From: Zygnema cylindricum
Taxonomy: Eukaryota > Streptophyta > Zygnematophyceae > Zygnematales > Zygnemataceae
DNA length: 64,000 nucleotides
Direction of reading: 5' to 3'
NCBI GenBank assembly: GCA_037447655.1
Contig: JBBHKE010001905.1
Location: 124,001-188,000, forward strand
Part shown: positions 21,326 to 32,627 of the stretch, one piece after another
How the letters are laid out: every line of letters begins with the position of its first letter
Position numbering within the stretch: the first letter of the stretch is position 1
Notes under the pieces: generated by a model
The model's input: the letters and a program-made list of their open reading frames with translations, nothing else
Told to the model about the DNA's origin: nothing
Databases searched by the model: none
Translations under genes and position numbers: made by a program

Positions 21326-22186
21326 TGTTGTTTTAAAAGCTGTAGTCCTCACTACGTCTCATCGGTGAGGAGAGTGTCGTCTCAACACTTAGATTATTTT
21401 GTGAAAGTCTGGCTCAGTATGTACAAGAATTAGTGTTACAGTGGATAGTGAGGGAGTTCACATTGTGACACACTTCAAGACACGCGTCAGTAAAAGGGAA
21501 GATGAGACGCTCCACAAAGATCCGATCGTACTATTTAGACTCGTTATACAGACCGAGGTGTCACATAAAGTTTCATCTTGGATGAAACTTCAAAAGGACG
21601 GACGGTGAAGATTCGCTGCCGACGAAAGTTGGTCATCATAGACCACGCCTGGGATTATCTAACGTGTTATCTATCTCTTGTTTGTACTGAAGCGTGTTTT
21701 GTTTGATTAGTGTTTCAGTTCAGATTCATTCTGTATGACATACCTTGAGATTTTGAGGTTTCCTCCTTTGAACTAGTAGATATTTTGATGCATGGCTGGT
21801 ATGCCTCTTTAACTTAGTTAGAGTAGTTAGTGGCTGCTAGCTCTTAGAAGAATAGATCTTTAAGGTATATATGTAGGAGTTAGCCATTTCAGAAGTAGGA
21901 ACTTGTTGGATCAAAATTATGCTGTGCCATTTTTGATATCTTTGACTGAGAATATTTCTCAATCTGGTTAGAGATATGTGTGTAAATTTGCACTTGTGTT
22001 CCTTTGTGTATTATCTGTATTGTGACAGATTTGTAGGCCATTTGGCTGCCTAGTTTGTCTTTGGTTGTGTTCCAAAGTTATTAATTTTTTTGAGCATCTG
22101 TGAGAGCTTCTTGCTTGACTTAATTCTGTGATGACTACTCCTGCCTCATCATCATCTTCACTGGGTGTAGTAGCCACAGAACAACA
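21326..22186 (+). repeat. 5' LTR of A
   Basis: 861 bp, starts TGTTGTTTTAAAAG, ends ACAACA. It matches 30906-31554 plus 37975-38186. An ATG at 22130 opens gag inside the LTR. A stem CCTCAC/GTGAGG lies at 21347-21370. Confidence 0.85.
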
Positions 22187-22849
22187 TGTTATGGGCCCAC
22201 CCTCACCGATCCTAGTTTTTTATGGAAGGAAATACATCTATTGGTCTGATCTGGTTGAGTCTTATTTTACCCAAGTTAAATTGTTTGATGTAGTTGATGG
22301 TAGTTTTGCTGAAACTGATCCATCCTATGTTGGGAAAAATCAGCATGATTTACATCTTTTAAAATTGATGATTTCATAAGACTTACTCATGTCACAAATC
22401 AAAATGAAAAAGGCATTAGAAATTTGGTCTTCATTTAAAACTATTTATCTGAAAGCTAATGATCATCATAAAATTATTACAGCTGGGAATATTTATGATT
22501 ATAGGTATACAGGAGGTAGCATGGCTGAATATTGCAATGGACTTAGGCTTTTGTTAGTAGAAAATGCATGTTTAGGGGGAAGCATCTCTCCTTATCATCA
22601 GGCCATGATACTTATGCGAGGACTTCCTGATGAATATAAAGAGCCTCAACAAATCTGAGAAAGTTGGATAAGTCAGCTTGGAACTTAGCAACAGCTATAG
22701 AACTAGTGTTAGAGGAAGAATCCACAGTTGCAGCTTTTAATCCAGGAAAGTCATTTGTAGCCTTTAATGCACAGTTTTAGGGAAACGGATCTTAGGGGTA
22801 CCAAGGATATCAGTCCTATAACAAGTGCGTCTACTGCTACAGTCAAGGA
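22130..22849 (+). pseudogene. A gag, first part
   Basis: Opens MTTPASSSSSLGVV in the LTR, then HVMGPPS across the primer site and IYWSDLVESYF. Stops at about 22379 and 22656 break it. Later pieces read YTGGSMAEYCNGLRLLL and MILMRGLPDEY, typical copia Gag. It is cut inside the CCHC zinc knuckle (CVYCYSQG) by element B and resumes at 27401 with HLYKLCPKF. Confidence 0.75.
22187..22201 (+). promoter_or_regulatory. Primer binding site of A
   Basis: TGTTATGGGCCCACC directly follows the LTR. It matches GGTTATGGGCCCACC at 14 of 15, complementary to the initiator Met tRNA anticodon arm. Confidence 0.7.
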
Positions 22850-23117
22850 TGTTGTTCTGAGACAATTGCTGGTACTGAAGATGAAGAAGATGCAGCAGTA
22901 GTCATCGTAGAACAAATCAAGAGAGAAAGCTTCCACAAATTCCGATGGCTGAACAGCAACTTTGACAGACTATAACTTTCAAAAAAACGCTCTAAACGAC
23001 CTGAAAATTTGCCACAATGTAGATAATATACAAAGGAGCAAACACACAAAATTTCAATCAATTCGGCTCACAAATCTTTGAGATATGTAGAAATGAAATT
23101 ACATAAAACTGAGTGTA
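22850..23117 (-). repeat. Truncated 3' LTR of B
   Basis: Matches the sense-distal end of the B 5' LTR (26664-26931) and stops abruptly at 23117, where pol sequence begins. Confidence 0.85.
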
Positions 23118-24096
23118 TGCGATTTCCATAAAACTGCCTCATAGTCTGATTTCCTTGGATTCTGAAGGCTTCGGCTTAAGGCTCCAACCGCTGCTGCGAT
23201 GTCGGGACGAGTACAATTCATGAAATAAATGAGGCTTCCGACAATATGCCTGTAAGGAATGGAGGACATAGAATCTGCCTCCCCTGAATCTAAGAAACCA
23301 TCAACCAAAACACCACCATCCGTTTCCGTGCCTTCCAATTTCTGCCTGAATTCCATTGGAGTGGCACTCCCCTTTGCGTCCGACATGCCAAACTTTTCTA
23401 ACATGTTCTTGATTGCTTCCTTTTGAGTTAAAAATATTTGTGTTTCTTGTCTCTTTCTACTTGAATTCCTAGAATATACTTTGCCTCACCCAAGTCTTTC
23501 ATTTCAAACCGGGAATTCAAAGCTGATTTTATTTTATTAATCTCATTGATAGATTTGCTAATCAGTAGCAAATCATCTACATAAACTGCCACATAAATCA
23601 CTCCATCATCACCTTGCATTACATAGACTGAGTGATCTGAACTGATCCTGGTAAAGCCAAGATTGGTTAAAAACTCATCTAATTTTAGGTTCCATTGTCT
23701 CGGAGCCTGTTTCAGACCATACAGGGACTTCAACAGTTTACAGACCAAATTTTCTTTCCCTTTTTCTGCTTACCTCTCTGGCTGCTTCATATAAATTACT
23801 TCCTCCAAATCACCATGCAAGAAAGCAGTTTTAACATCCATCTGATGCAATTCCATATCCTCTATTGCTGCAAGAGATAGCAAAACTCTAACAGTAGGAA
23901 AGCGAACTACAGGAGAGAAGGTCTCTTCATAGTTAATTCCCTCCTTTTGGCTAAATCCCTTAGCAACCAGTCTAGCTTTATATTTCTCAATTGTATTATC
24001 AGGATTCAATTTTAATTTGAAGACCCAGTTACAACCGATAGCTTTCCGGTTCGGTGGGAGCTCCACAAGTTCCCAAGTTTGGGCTTCCATAATTGA
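23118..24096 (-). pseudogene. B reverse transcriptase, broken
   Basis: From 24090: [59 protein letters not shown]. After a stop near 23770, LLKSLYGLKQAPRQWNLKL and VYVDDLLLISKSINEI carry the YVDD active-site box near 23585. The frame shifts near 23420, runs through SATPMEFRQKLEG and GSLIYFMNCTRPDIAAAVG, and ends in the deletion joint near 23120. RNase H catalytic parts are missing, so the copy cannot be autonomous. Confidence 0.85.
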
Positions 24097-24098
24097 CT

Positions 24099-25046
24099 TT
24101 ATCTCCTCATTTGCAGCCGAGATCCAATGATCCTTTTCAGGAACAGAAAAAACTTCATGAATAGTAAGCGGCTCCCCTGTGCTTGCAGAAAAAGCACTCT
24201 TAACTCGGTCGCCTCGAAGGCGGCTGCTTTGCCTTCTTCCCCCGGAAAATCTGACGCGGGAACTGTTGGTTCCCTACCTTGCCGCAAAGGGCGTGTATTG
24301 GGAGGAGCATCAACAGAAGGAGCAGCTCCAGAAGGAGTATTAGACGGCCCAGAGGCATTTGGGAGAGAGGTAGAAGAAGTAGAAGAGGATGGAGTAAAAG
24401 GTACCTGCTCAAGAATGATATATTCTTGTATTTTCTCATTCCTTTCAGTTGCATCCATGCTAAAAACGTCAACAGATTGACTTTCTTCTTTAATCTGAAT
24501 ATTCCTAGCTGTTTGAAGGCATCCTCTCTGAGGATTATAGACTCTATAACCTGCAGATTCATCATCATAGCCTAAAAAGACACCAAGTACAGATTTTGGA
24601 CTAAGCTTCCAATTAGGAAGATTATCTAAGATAAAACATTTGCTACCAAAAACTCTAAAATGACTTACATTTGGCTTTCTGCCTGTCCACACTTCATAAG
24701 GTGTCTTACCCCTAACAGCTCGGGTTTCCACTCTATTTCTGATGTAGGAAGCACAATGAAAAGCTTCCCCCCAAAACTTTGGATCCACACCTTTATCGGC
24801 CATCATAGATTGAGCACATTCAGTCAAAGTCCGATTAAGTCTCTCGGCAACACCATTTTGTTCCGGTGTGTACGGAGCAGTAAATTCACGAGAGATGCCA
24901 TTCTCTTTCAAAAAATCAGCAAATGCATGAGATACATACTCTCCACCATTATCCGTTCGCAAAGCAAGAATAGATTTGCCGTGAAGTTTCTCCGCCCAGA
25001 TTTTGTAGTGCTTAAAGTGAGTGAAGACTTCTCCCTTCTCCTTCAT
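24099..25046 (-). CDS. B integrase core frame
   Basis: A 315-residue open frame. The start falls in the core domain: [20 protein letters not shown], then the catalytic D in [11 protein letters not shown] and the E in [18 protein letters not shown], followed by the zinc-poor C-terminal region with [18 protein letters not shown] and the Pro/Ser-rich linker (SSSTSSTSL). Integrase joins element cDNA to host DNA. The upstream D-containing start (IHSDVWG-like, near 25150) lies in the next frame, so it is split by a shift at about 25045. Probably not translated as a full integrase. Confidence 0.75.
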   Translation of the reverse strand: MKEKGEVFTHFKHYKIWAEKLHGKSILALRTDNGGEYVSHAFADFLKENGISREFTAPYTPEQNGVAERLNRTLTECAQSMMADKGVDPKFWGEAFHCASYIRNRVETRAVRGKTPYEVWTGRKPNVSHFRVFGSKCFILDNLPNWKLSPKSVLGVFLGYDDESAGYRVYNPQRGCLQTARNIQIKEESQSVDVFSMDATERNEKIQEYIILEQVPFTPSSSTSSTSLPNASGPSNTPSGAAPSVDAPPNTRPLRQGREPTVPASDFPGEEGKAAAFEATELRVLFLQAQGSRLLFMKFFLFLKRIIGSRLQMRR

Positions 25047-26245
25047 GAAGTATAGGCAACTATATCGGGAGTAATCGTCTGTAAAGGTGACAAAGAAGCG
25101 GCTGCCACCAAGAGAGGGAACTTTGGAAGGGCCGAAGACATCAGAGTGAATAATACCAAGGAGATCTGTGGCTCGATGATCAGAAACTTGTGGTAGAGGA
25201 AGCTTGTGAAGCTTTCCGAGAGCACAACCATCACAAACATGGGACTCTTTTTGACCAGCTTGACTCCCTCTATCATATTATGGTTTATCATCTTAGTAAG
25301 TCTCTCATGATGCACATGACCAAGCCTTTTATGCCACAAAACATTATCACATAGGACACTGGAGTACGCAAAATAAATTTTATTAGCCAGGTCCATGCGG
25401 TACAAAAAGTTTGGGCCTCTAGTTCCTACTAGAGCTACTCTTCCATTCTTGCTCACTATTTTCTTGCCATTTTTCTGGAGAACCTCAAAGCCTTTGCTTT
25501 CAGCTATAGACGTAGAAAACAGATTTTTTTTGAACTTTGGAACATACAAGACATCATACAAAGTTCTCTTAACAACCTTTCCATCTATCACACAATCGAG
25601 ATCTATGTTTCCTTTGGCATTTGATTCAACAGCATAGCCACAAGCATAAAAGATCTGACGTAAAGGAATAGAAGACATCTCCTTAAACCAAGTCTTGTTC
25701 CAGCACATGTGTGAAGAGCTGCCGGAATCCATTATCCATTCGAGCTCTTTTTCTCCTTCCATCATGTCGAGTTTGGCGAGAGCAAAGAACTCTTTGTCAT
25801 CAGTTTTTGGAAAACTGATCACATCAGGTGTCTTTTCCTCGGTCTTTTTCTTCTCCAATTCCGTATCCTCCGCTGAAAATACAACAATTTTATTCGGAGG
25901 TTTTTGGGAAATGGGAGGTCCGCGGTGTCTCCATCCTTTCCGAAAGGTACCTGTTTCAAGAGCTTTTATATACAAAGGACAAGCTCTGAAGGAGTGACCA
26001 TCAGTATAGCAATAAACACATTTCTCAAACTGAGGATTAAACTGATTCCCTTGATATCTACTTTCCCTCTGAAACTGAGCCGTAAATGCTACAGCTGGTT
26101 TTCCAAATCCTAAAACAGTCTGAGTAGCCTCTTCTGCCAAGATAAACTCTATAGCTGTTTGCAAATTCCAAAGAGGTTTAGACAATTTTTTCATTTCATC
26201 TGAGGCTCCTTTATATTCATTAGGAAGCCCCTTTAGGAGAATCAT
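25043..26245 (-). CDS. B gag C-terminus, protease and pre-integrase frame
   Basis: A 400-residue open frame. The first part is the Gag end (LLKGLPNEYKGASDEMKKL); a CCHC-like knuckle (CVYCYTDGHSFRACPLYIK) sits at about residues 76-94. The aspartic protease has DSGSSSHMCWN near residue 173. The GAG-pre-integrase zinc region has WHKRLGHVHHERL near residue 306. The end runs out of frame in the integrase. This is a conserved copia order on one strand with B gag just upstream; a shift at about 26246-26278 separates them. Confidence 0.8.
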   Translation of the reverse strand: MILLKGLPNEYKGASDEMKKLSKPLWNLQTAIEFILAEEATQTVLGFGKPAVAFTAQFQRESRYQGNQFNPQFEKCVYCYTDGHSFRACPLYIKALETGTFRKGWRHRGPPISQKPPNKIVVFSAEDTELEKKKTEEKTPDVISFPKTDDKEFFALAKLDMMEGEKELEWIMDSGSSSHMCWNKTWFKEMSSIPLRQIFYACGYAVESNAKGNIDLDCVIDGKVVKRTLYDVLYVPKFKKNLFSTSIAESKGFEVLQKNGKKIVSKNGRVALVGTRGPNFLYRMDLANKIYFAYSSVLCDNVLWHKRLGHVHHERLTKMINHNMIEGVKLVKKSPMFVMVVLSESFTSFLYHKFLIIEPQISLVLFTLMSSALPKFPLLVAAASLSPLQTITPDIVAYTS

Positions 26246-26278
26246 GGCCTGATGATAAGGGGAGAAAGTCCCCCCAGA

Positions 26279-26720
26279 TCATGCATTTTCTGACAGTAAC
26301 ATTCGAAACCGATTAGTGTATTCCACCATGCTACCACCTGTGTACTTATACTCATAGATTTGACCAGCAGTTATAATCTCATGCTGGTCACTAGCTTTAA
26401 CATAAGAAGATTTCAATGCATCCCACAAATCTGATGCCTTCGCAACATTAATATATGTCATATGCAATTCTTTTGATATCATAAGCTTTACTAAATGCAA
26501 AGCCTGGTCATTTTTCTGATCAAAGCTGGCATCAGATTCTGCCAATGATCCATTCAACACATCAATAAATTTCACTTGCTTGAAGTAAGACTTAACCAAA
26601 TCTGCCAAATACAGATATTCATGTCCATCAAAGACCGGAATTCGTGAAGGCGGGCCCGTGACCTGTTGTTCTAAGACAATTGCTGGTACTGAAGATGAAG
26701 AAGATGCAGCAGTAGTCATC
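26279..26720 (-). pseudogene. B gag N-terminal part
   Basis: Gag starts MTTAASSSSSVPAIV in the LTR near 26718, crosses the primer site as QQVTGPPSRIPVFDG, then reads YLYLADLVKSYFKQVKF, IITAGQIYEYKYTGGSM and ends RMLLSENA at a stop near 26279. An upstream frame inside the LTR is probably leader. One stop or shift separates it from the rest of Gag. Confidence 0.75.
26649..26663 (-). promoter_or_regulatory. Primer binding site of B (variant)
   Basis: GGTCACGGGCCCGCC abuts the LTR end. It differs from GGTTATGGGCCCACC at three positions; two of them (TTAT to TCAC) are shared with element E. Confidence 0.6.
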
Positions 26721-27400
26721 GTAGAACAAATCAAGAGAGAAAGCTTCCACAAATACCAATGGCTGAACAACAACTTTGACAGACTATAACTTTCAGAAAA
26801 ACGCTCCAATGTTCTGAAAATTTGCCACACTGTAGATAACATACAAAGGAACACTCACACAAAATTTCAATCAATTCGGCTCACAAATCTGTGAGATATG
26901 TAGAATGAAATTACATAAAACTGAGTGTACAGTTTTCATATCATTTGTTCCTAAAAATCAAATTCACTAAGTCCTACTTTTATACACCGAAACTACACTA
27001 AGCTGTACGGAGGCATTCCAGCCGTACATCTAACATTCTATCACAAATATTTACACCAAAGTTCAGACAACGTAAAGTGATAATGATCTAGTCACGCCTC
27101 GTCACTATTTGTTGGCGGCGGCTGTTAGCGGTTTGATTAGAGGATTTGGCACCGTAGAATTGACTTTACGAAGTCCAATGGTCCTGCCGAATTTCCGTAC
27201 GTCCACGGAGGACATACTCACGCATTCTCCCAAGTGACGACACGTGTCCCAAGTGTGAATGAACCGTGAACTCCCAACTCCACTGTCACACTAAATTCGG
27301 TAAGTACTGAACCGAAACTCAACCAAAAATAGCTTAAGTCCTGAACAACTCTCTCTCACAGCTGAGGCATAAAGAGGACTAAAGCCTTCTAAAAACAACA
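26664..27400 (-). repeat. 5' LTR of B
   Basis: 737 bp. Sense start TGTTGTTTTTAGAAGG, sense end GAACAACA. Very close to the B2 LTR. Confidence 0.9.
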
Positions 27401-30400
27401 AAGGACATCTGTACAAACTATGTCCTAAGTTTCTTAAAGCTTGTGAGACATGTGTGTTCAGAAATGGATGGAGGCCGAGAGGGATCTACACACCACAAAG
27501 GCCACAGTTTACACTACCGGCTCCTCCTTCTAAAATTGATGCATTCTCAGTTGATACACAAAAGCCAGAGTCGGTTGACAAAGAAAAGGCGCAAGATATT
27601 GTCAGTTTTCCAAAAACTTACGACAAAGAGTTATTTGCCCTTACAAAACTGATGGAGGGAGACAAGGACCACGAGTGGATCATCGACTCGGGAAGTTCTT
27701 CTCACATGTGTTGGGACAAAGATTCCTTCACAGATCCGAAACCCGTTCTAACTAGGCACATCTACTATGCTTGTGGTGCCACAGTTGAAGCAAAGGCACA
27801 AGGAACTGTCATCCTTATGTGTGAGATAGATGGACAACCATTCCAACTAGGCAGATCTACTATGCTTGTGGTGCCACAGTTGAAGCAAAGGCTCAAGGAA
27901 CTTTCATCCTTATGTGTGAGATAGATGGACAGGCAATTCCTATATGATGTCTCTCTATGATGTCTTGTATGTTCCTCTGTTAAAAAGAACTTGTTTTCTA
28001 CCTCAGTTGCAGAAAGTAGAGGTTTTGAAATACTTCAAAAACAAGGAAAGAAAATAGTTAGCAAAGAGGGAAGGGTTGCTGTAATGGGAACTAGAGGCCC
28101 AAAGAATTTGTAGCGTGTGGACTTGGTGAATACATCTTCTTTTGCTTACTCCATTGTCTTATCTGATAATGTTTTGTAGCATAAAAGGTTGGGTCATGTT
28201 CACTATGACAGATTGGAAAAGATGGTCAAATATGATATGGTAGAAAGAGTCAAGCTTGATTAGCAACACTGAAGTATTTGTGATGGCTGTACCTTGGGAA
28301 AGCTTTATAAACTTCTCTTACCCTAAGCTGCAGATTTTAGAGCAACTAACCTTTTAGAACTTATTCATTCAGATGTATGGGGACCCTCCAAAGTACCATC
28401 TCTTGCTGGCAGCAAATACTTTGTCACATTTGAAGATGACTTCTCCAGATTCAGCAAAAATCTATTTCATGGAGGAGAAAGGGGAGGTCTTCACTCACTT
28501 CTAAGGATTTGGACGGAGAAACCTCATGGAAGATCGATTCTCTCTCTAAGATCTAATAATGGAGGTGAATATACTTCCAATGAGTTTGTTGCTTATCTGA
28601 AAGAAAATGGTATATCTCACCAGTTTACTTTGCCCTATATTTTTGAGCAAAATAAAGTTTCAGAAAGGTCGAACAGATGTCTAACTGAGAGCGTTAAATT
28701 TATAATGGCTGATAAGGGAGTAGATGTTAAATTTTGGGTTGAAGCTTACCAAACTGCAACATATATTAGGAACAAGTTAGAAACTAGAATTTTTCAGGGA
28801 AAAACATCTTATGAAGTGTGGACTGGCAAAAAACCAAATGTCAGTCACTTCAGAGTTTTTGGTAGCAAGTGTTTTGTTTTGGATAACTTACCAAACCGGA
28901 AACTTAGCCCAAAATCTATTATTGGAATCTTTATGGGAAATGATGATGAATCTGTAGGATATAGAATTTACTGTCATCAGAAACATACAATCCAAATTGC
29001 TAGAAATATTCAAGTGAAGGATGAGAGTGAATCCATAGACGTATTTAGTATGGATGAAAATGAAAAGAAGGAGAAACTGCAAGAATATGTCATCTTGGAA
29101 TAGATCCCTTTTCAGTCTTCTACAGCTTCTTCTTCTTCTTCTACTGTAGTGCAAAATACTGGAGTACCCACAATTATTGAACAACAGACAGCAGCTTATC
29201 CTCTTCCTCCACGACCTCAAAGTGGAATTCGGAATCGAACAGTTCCAGCCACAGATTTTCCAAGATTTTCCAGGGGGAAGAAGACACAATTCTCATTTAA
29301 GGGGAGAACAAGTTCAATATGCATTTTCTGCAAGCACCGGAGAGCCTCTTACCATTCAGGAGGCATTTTCTGTTCCTAAAAAGGATCATTGGATCTCAAC
29401 TGCAAATGATGAGATGAGTTCGATCATGGAAGCTCAAACGTGGGAACTTGTGGAGCTTCCACCGGATCGGAAAGCCATTGGCTGCAAGTGGGTCTTCAAA
29501 GTAAAGCTCAACATAGACAACACCATTGAAAGGTATAAAGCTTGTCTGGATGCAAAGGGCTTTAGTCAGAAGGAAGGAATAGACTATGAGGAAACCATCT
29601 CTCTTGTTGTCCAGTTTTAGAGTGTCAAAGTCTTGTTGTCCCTAGCTGCAATTGAGAATATGGAATTGCATCAAATGGATGTGAAAACAACTTTCTTGCA
29701 TGATGACTTAGAGGAAGTAATTTACATGAAACAACCTGAAAGGTATGTAGAAAAAGGAAAGGAGAATGTAGTCTTTAAACTGTTGAAATCATTGTATAGA
29801 TTGAAACAAGCTCCACGCCAGTGGAATTTGAAGTTAGATGAGTTTCTTACCAGTTTAGGTTTTACAAAGATCATCTCAAATCACTCTGTTTATGTCATGG
29901 AAGGAGATGATGGTGTGATTTATGTAGTATGTGGATTATGTGCTGCTAATCAACAAATCATTAAAAGAGATAAACAAGATAAAAGCGTCTCTGAATGCCA
30001 TGTTAGAAATGAAAGACTTGGGTGAAGCTAAGTATATCGTAGGCATTCAAGTAGAGAGAGATAGGAGTCAGAGAGTTATTTATCTTACTCAAAGAGAGGC
30101 CATTGGAAATGTACTTGAAAGATTTGGCATGGCAAAGTCAAAAGGGAGTGCCACTCCTATGGAGTTTAGGCAAAAGATAGAAGGAAATGAGACATCCGGA
30201 AGATGATATGGAAGACTTCATGTCCACGATTCCCTATCGACAAGTTGTTGGGAGTCTTATCTACTTTATGAACTGCACTCATCCGGATATTGCGGCGGCT
30301 GTTGGAGCTCTAAGTCGAAGTCTTCAGAATCCAAAGAAATCAGATTGGGAGGCAGCAAAACGAGTTCTGAGATATCTTGCAGGAACACGAGATTTCCGAC

Positions 30401-30891
30401 TGTCTCTTGGAGGAGATGAAGTGAAGATCGACACCTAGAGCGATGCGAGTTATGGTGATATGCGAAGCAGACGTTCTACCACTGGATTCATTTTGAAGAT
30501 CGGTAGTGGTACTTGCTGCTGGACAAGCAAGCTCCAAAAGGTGACTGCTCAGTCAACCATGGAAGCTGAATACATGGCAGCCAGCTCAGCTGTCAAGGAA
30601 CTTCTTTGGGTAAAGTCTCTTTTACAAGAACTGAAATTTATGCAGTCTGGTCCTCAGGTAATTTGGTGTGACAGTGCTATTGCTATTTCTTCTAACCCCG
30701 GTCATCATTTCAAAAGCAAGCATATTGATATAAAGTTACACTTTGTGAGAGAAAAGGTGATGGCCAAAAATCTGAAACTTAGCTACTTACCTGATGAGAA
30801 AATGTTGGCATATATGATGACAAAACCCTTATCTGCACCAAAATTGAAATTCTGTAGAGAGGGATGTGTTTTATGTGGCTAGTCGAGTCAA
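27401..30891 (+). pseudogene. A gag end and pol, heavily mutated
   Basis: Order: knuckle remainder HLYKLCPKF; protease with IIDSGSSSHMCW near 27685; a 95-bp tandem duplication (27752 and 27847) that shifts the frame; pre-integrase HKRLGHVHYDRLEKM near 28180; integrase pieces with IHSDVWGPSK near 28365; KFWVEAYQTATYIRNKLET near 28730; linker; RT with [16 protein letters not shown] near 29450 and HQMDVKTTFLHDDLEEVIY near 29670. The YVDD box is damaged (VYVVCGLC near 29920). RNase H runs 30187-30880 (STMEAEYMAASSAVKELLW, KSKHIDIKLHFVREKV). It ends shortly before CTTTAGGGGAG. Many stops; non-functional. Confidence 0.8.
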
Positions 30892-30905
30892 AAGCTTTAG
30901 GGGAG

Positions 30906-31554
30906 TGTTGTTTTGAAAACTGGAGTCCTCACTATGTCTCATCAGTGAGGAGAGTGTCGTCTCAGCACTTAGATTATTTTGTGAAAGTCTGGCTCAGTAT
31001 GTACCAGAATTAATGTTACAGTGAACAGTGAGGGAGTTCACGGTGTGACACACTTCAAGACACGTGTCAAAAAAAGGGAAGATGAGACACTCCACAAAGA
31101 TCCGATCGTACTATTTAGGCTCGTTATATAGACCGAGGTGTCACATAAAGTTTCATCTTGGATGAAACTTATAAAGGACGGACGGCGAAGATTTGTTGCC
31201 GACGAAAGTTGGTCATCATAGACCACGTCCGAGATTATTTGACGTGTTATCTATCTCTAGTTTGTACAGAAGCGTGTTTTGTTTCATTAGTGTTTCAGTT
31301 CAGATTCATTCTGTATGACATACCTTGAGATTTTGAGGTATCCTCCTTTGAACTAGTAGATATTTTGATGCATGGCTGGTATGCCTCTTTAAGTTAGTAA
31401 GAGTAGTTAGTGGCTGTTAGCTCTTAGAAGAATAGATCTTTAATGTATATATGTAGGACTTAGCCATTTCAGAAGTAGGAACTTGTTGGATCAAAATTAT
31501 GTTGTGCCATTTTTGATATCTTTGACTGAGAATATTTCTCAACCTGGTTACAGA
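30906..31554 (+). repeat. 3' LTR of A, proximal part
   Basis: Starts TGTTGTTTTGAAAAC after the polypurine tract CTTTAGGGGAG (30895-30905) and is cut at 31554 by element C. Confidence 0.85.
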
Positions 31555-32614
31555 TGAAACTCTGAGACCTCCATAAGTCCTCAGAGTAGACATCTTCCAA
31601 GAAGCCTCTAGGATAATCCTGACCCCTTTGTGTTTCAGCAAAAAAAACTGCCACCCTGGAAAACAAAAACCCTGACCACCTGCACCCCTGTCAAGGCAAG
31701 ACTCCCTTGAGTCGATAGCAAAAAGAATCTCTGAATTTGCTCCCCTGAGCAGTAAGTTATGGAGGGTCAAAGTTGACCTTTTGTACAGAAGCTCTCTGGG
31801 AGAGAGGGTCCTATCTCCTAATTTTTCTAAGTCCTATCTCTCTCACAGACTCTATCTACTGATGTACGGAATCAATCAGAATACAGTTCCATACGCAAAA
31901 GTACAGCTGCCGGTGTACTTTAGGTACGGACATTATACGACATGGCCTAAATGTCGACACATGTCATATCCGGATTTGGTGCCATAATCTCCGGAGATTC
32001 CACGATCCAATGTAATTTCTCCACGTGTGATCCGATGTGGCGATGGCCACAAACCGCCAAAATCGTCTTCCGCGATCTCGGCGCTAATTCGGGCCGTCCG
32101 ATTAAATCAGGATTTAATCGTAGCCGTAATAAATACTTGCGCGGCATTCGTTTCAATTAAGAAATAAATGCACGGCATTGAATTTTTGTCCATACCGTAA
32201 TCCGTACTTTCCACATTACTGGATCTATGTATCCCGTAATAAATTACAGTTTAATGATTAATCCTACGCATACATGTTAAAATAAATATCAAACTATACA
32301 CTAGGTAACACTAGTCCTAGACTTAACGGCTAAGGCTACCGGCTATCTGCTGTCTGCCGGCCGGTAGGTACAAGAATCAAATCCTGCGGCCGGCACATAT
32401 ATTTTAGATATAATAAACCCTTTAACTTATATAAATTTCCCGTAAACCTCTGGATAGCCTAGGTAGCCATGGCTCTAGCTGCCTCTCCAATTTCTCAGTG
32501 ACTGCGACAAGTTTGAGAGTTTGGAGAGAGAAGTTAGAGGTAGACTGCCTCGGCTTCTTTCTATATTTCTATTTAGACCTAGAAAATACTTTAAATGAAC
32601 CAATAATTTCTACA
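31555..32614 (-). repeat. 3' LTR of C
   Basis: In sense it runs TGTAGAAATT...GAGTTTCA. It carries a TATA-like TTATATAAG and, just after it, a perfect 8-bp stem TGCCGGCC/GGCCGGCA at 32355-32395. Confidence 0.9.
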
Positions 32615-32627
32615 CTCCCCTTATTTT

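Larger units (their letters stand above)
22850..27400 (-). mobile_element. Copia element B, internally deleted
   Basis: TSD AAGGA at 22845-22849 and 27401-27405. 5' LTR 26664-27400, gag-pol, then a deletion removing most of RNase H and the front of the 3' LTR, of which 22850-23117 remains. It is inserted in the gag of A so that the CCHC knuckle of A is split. Frames are long but interrupted. Confidence 0.88.

Noticed and set aside
24127-24575. Plus-strand Arg/Ser- and Gly/Pro-rich ORFs
   Set aside because: Shadows of the B integrase-RT linker on the minus strand.
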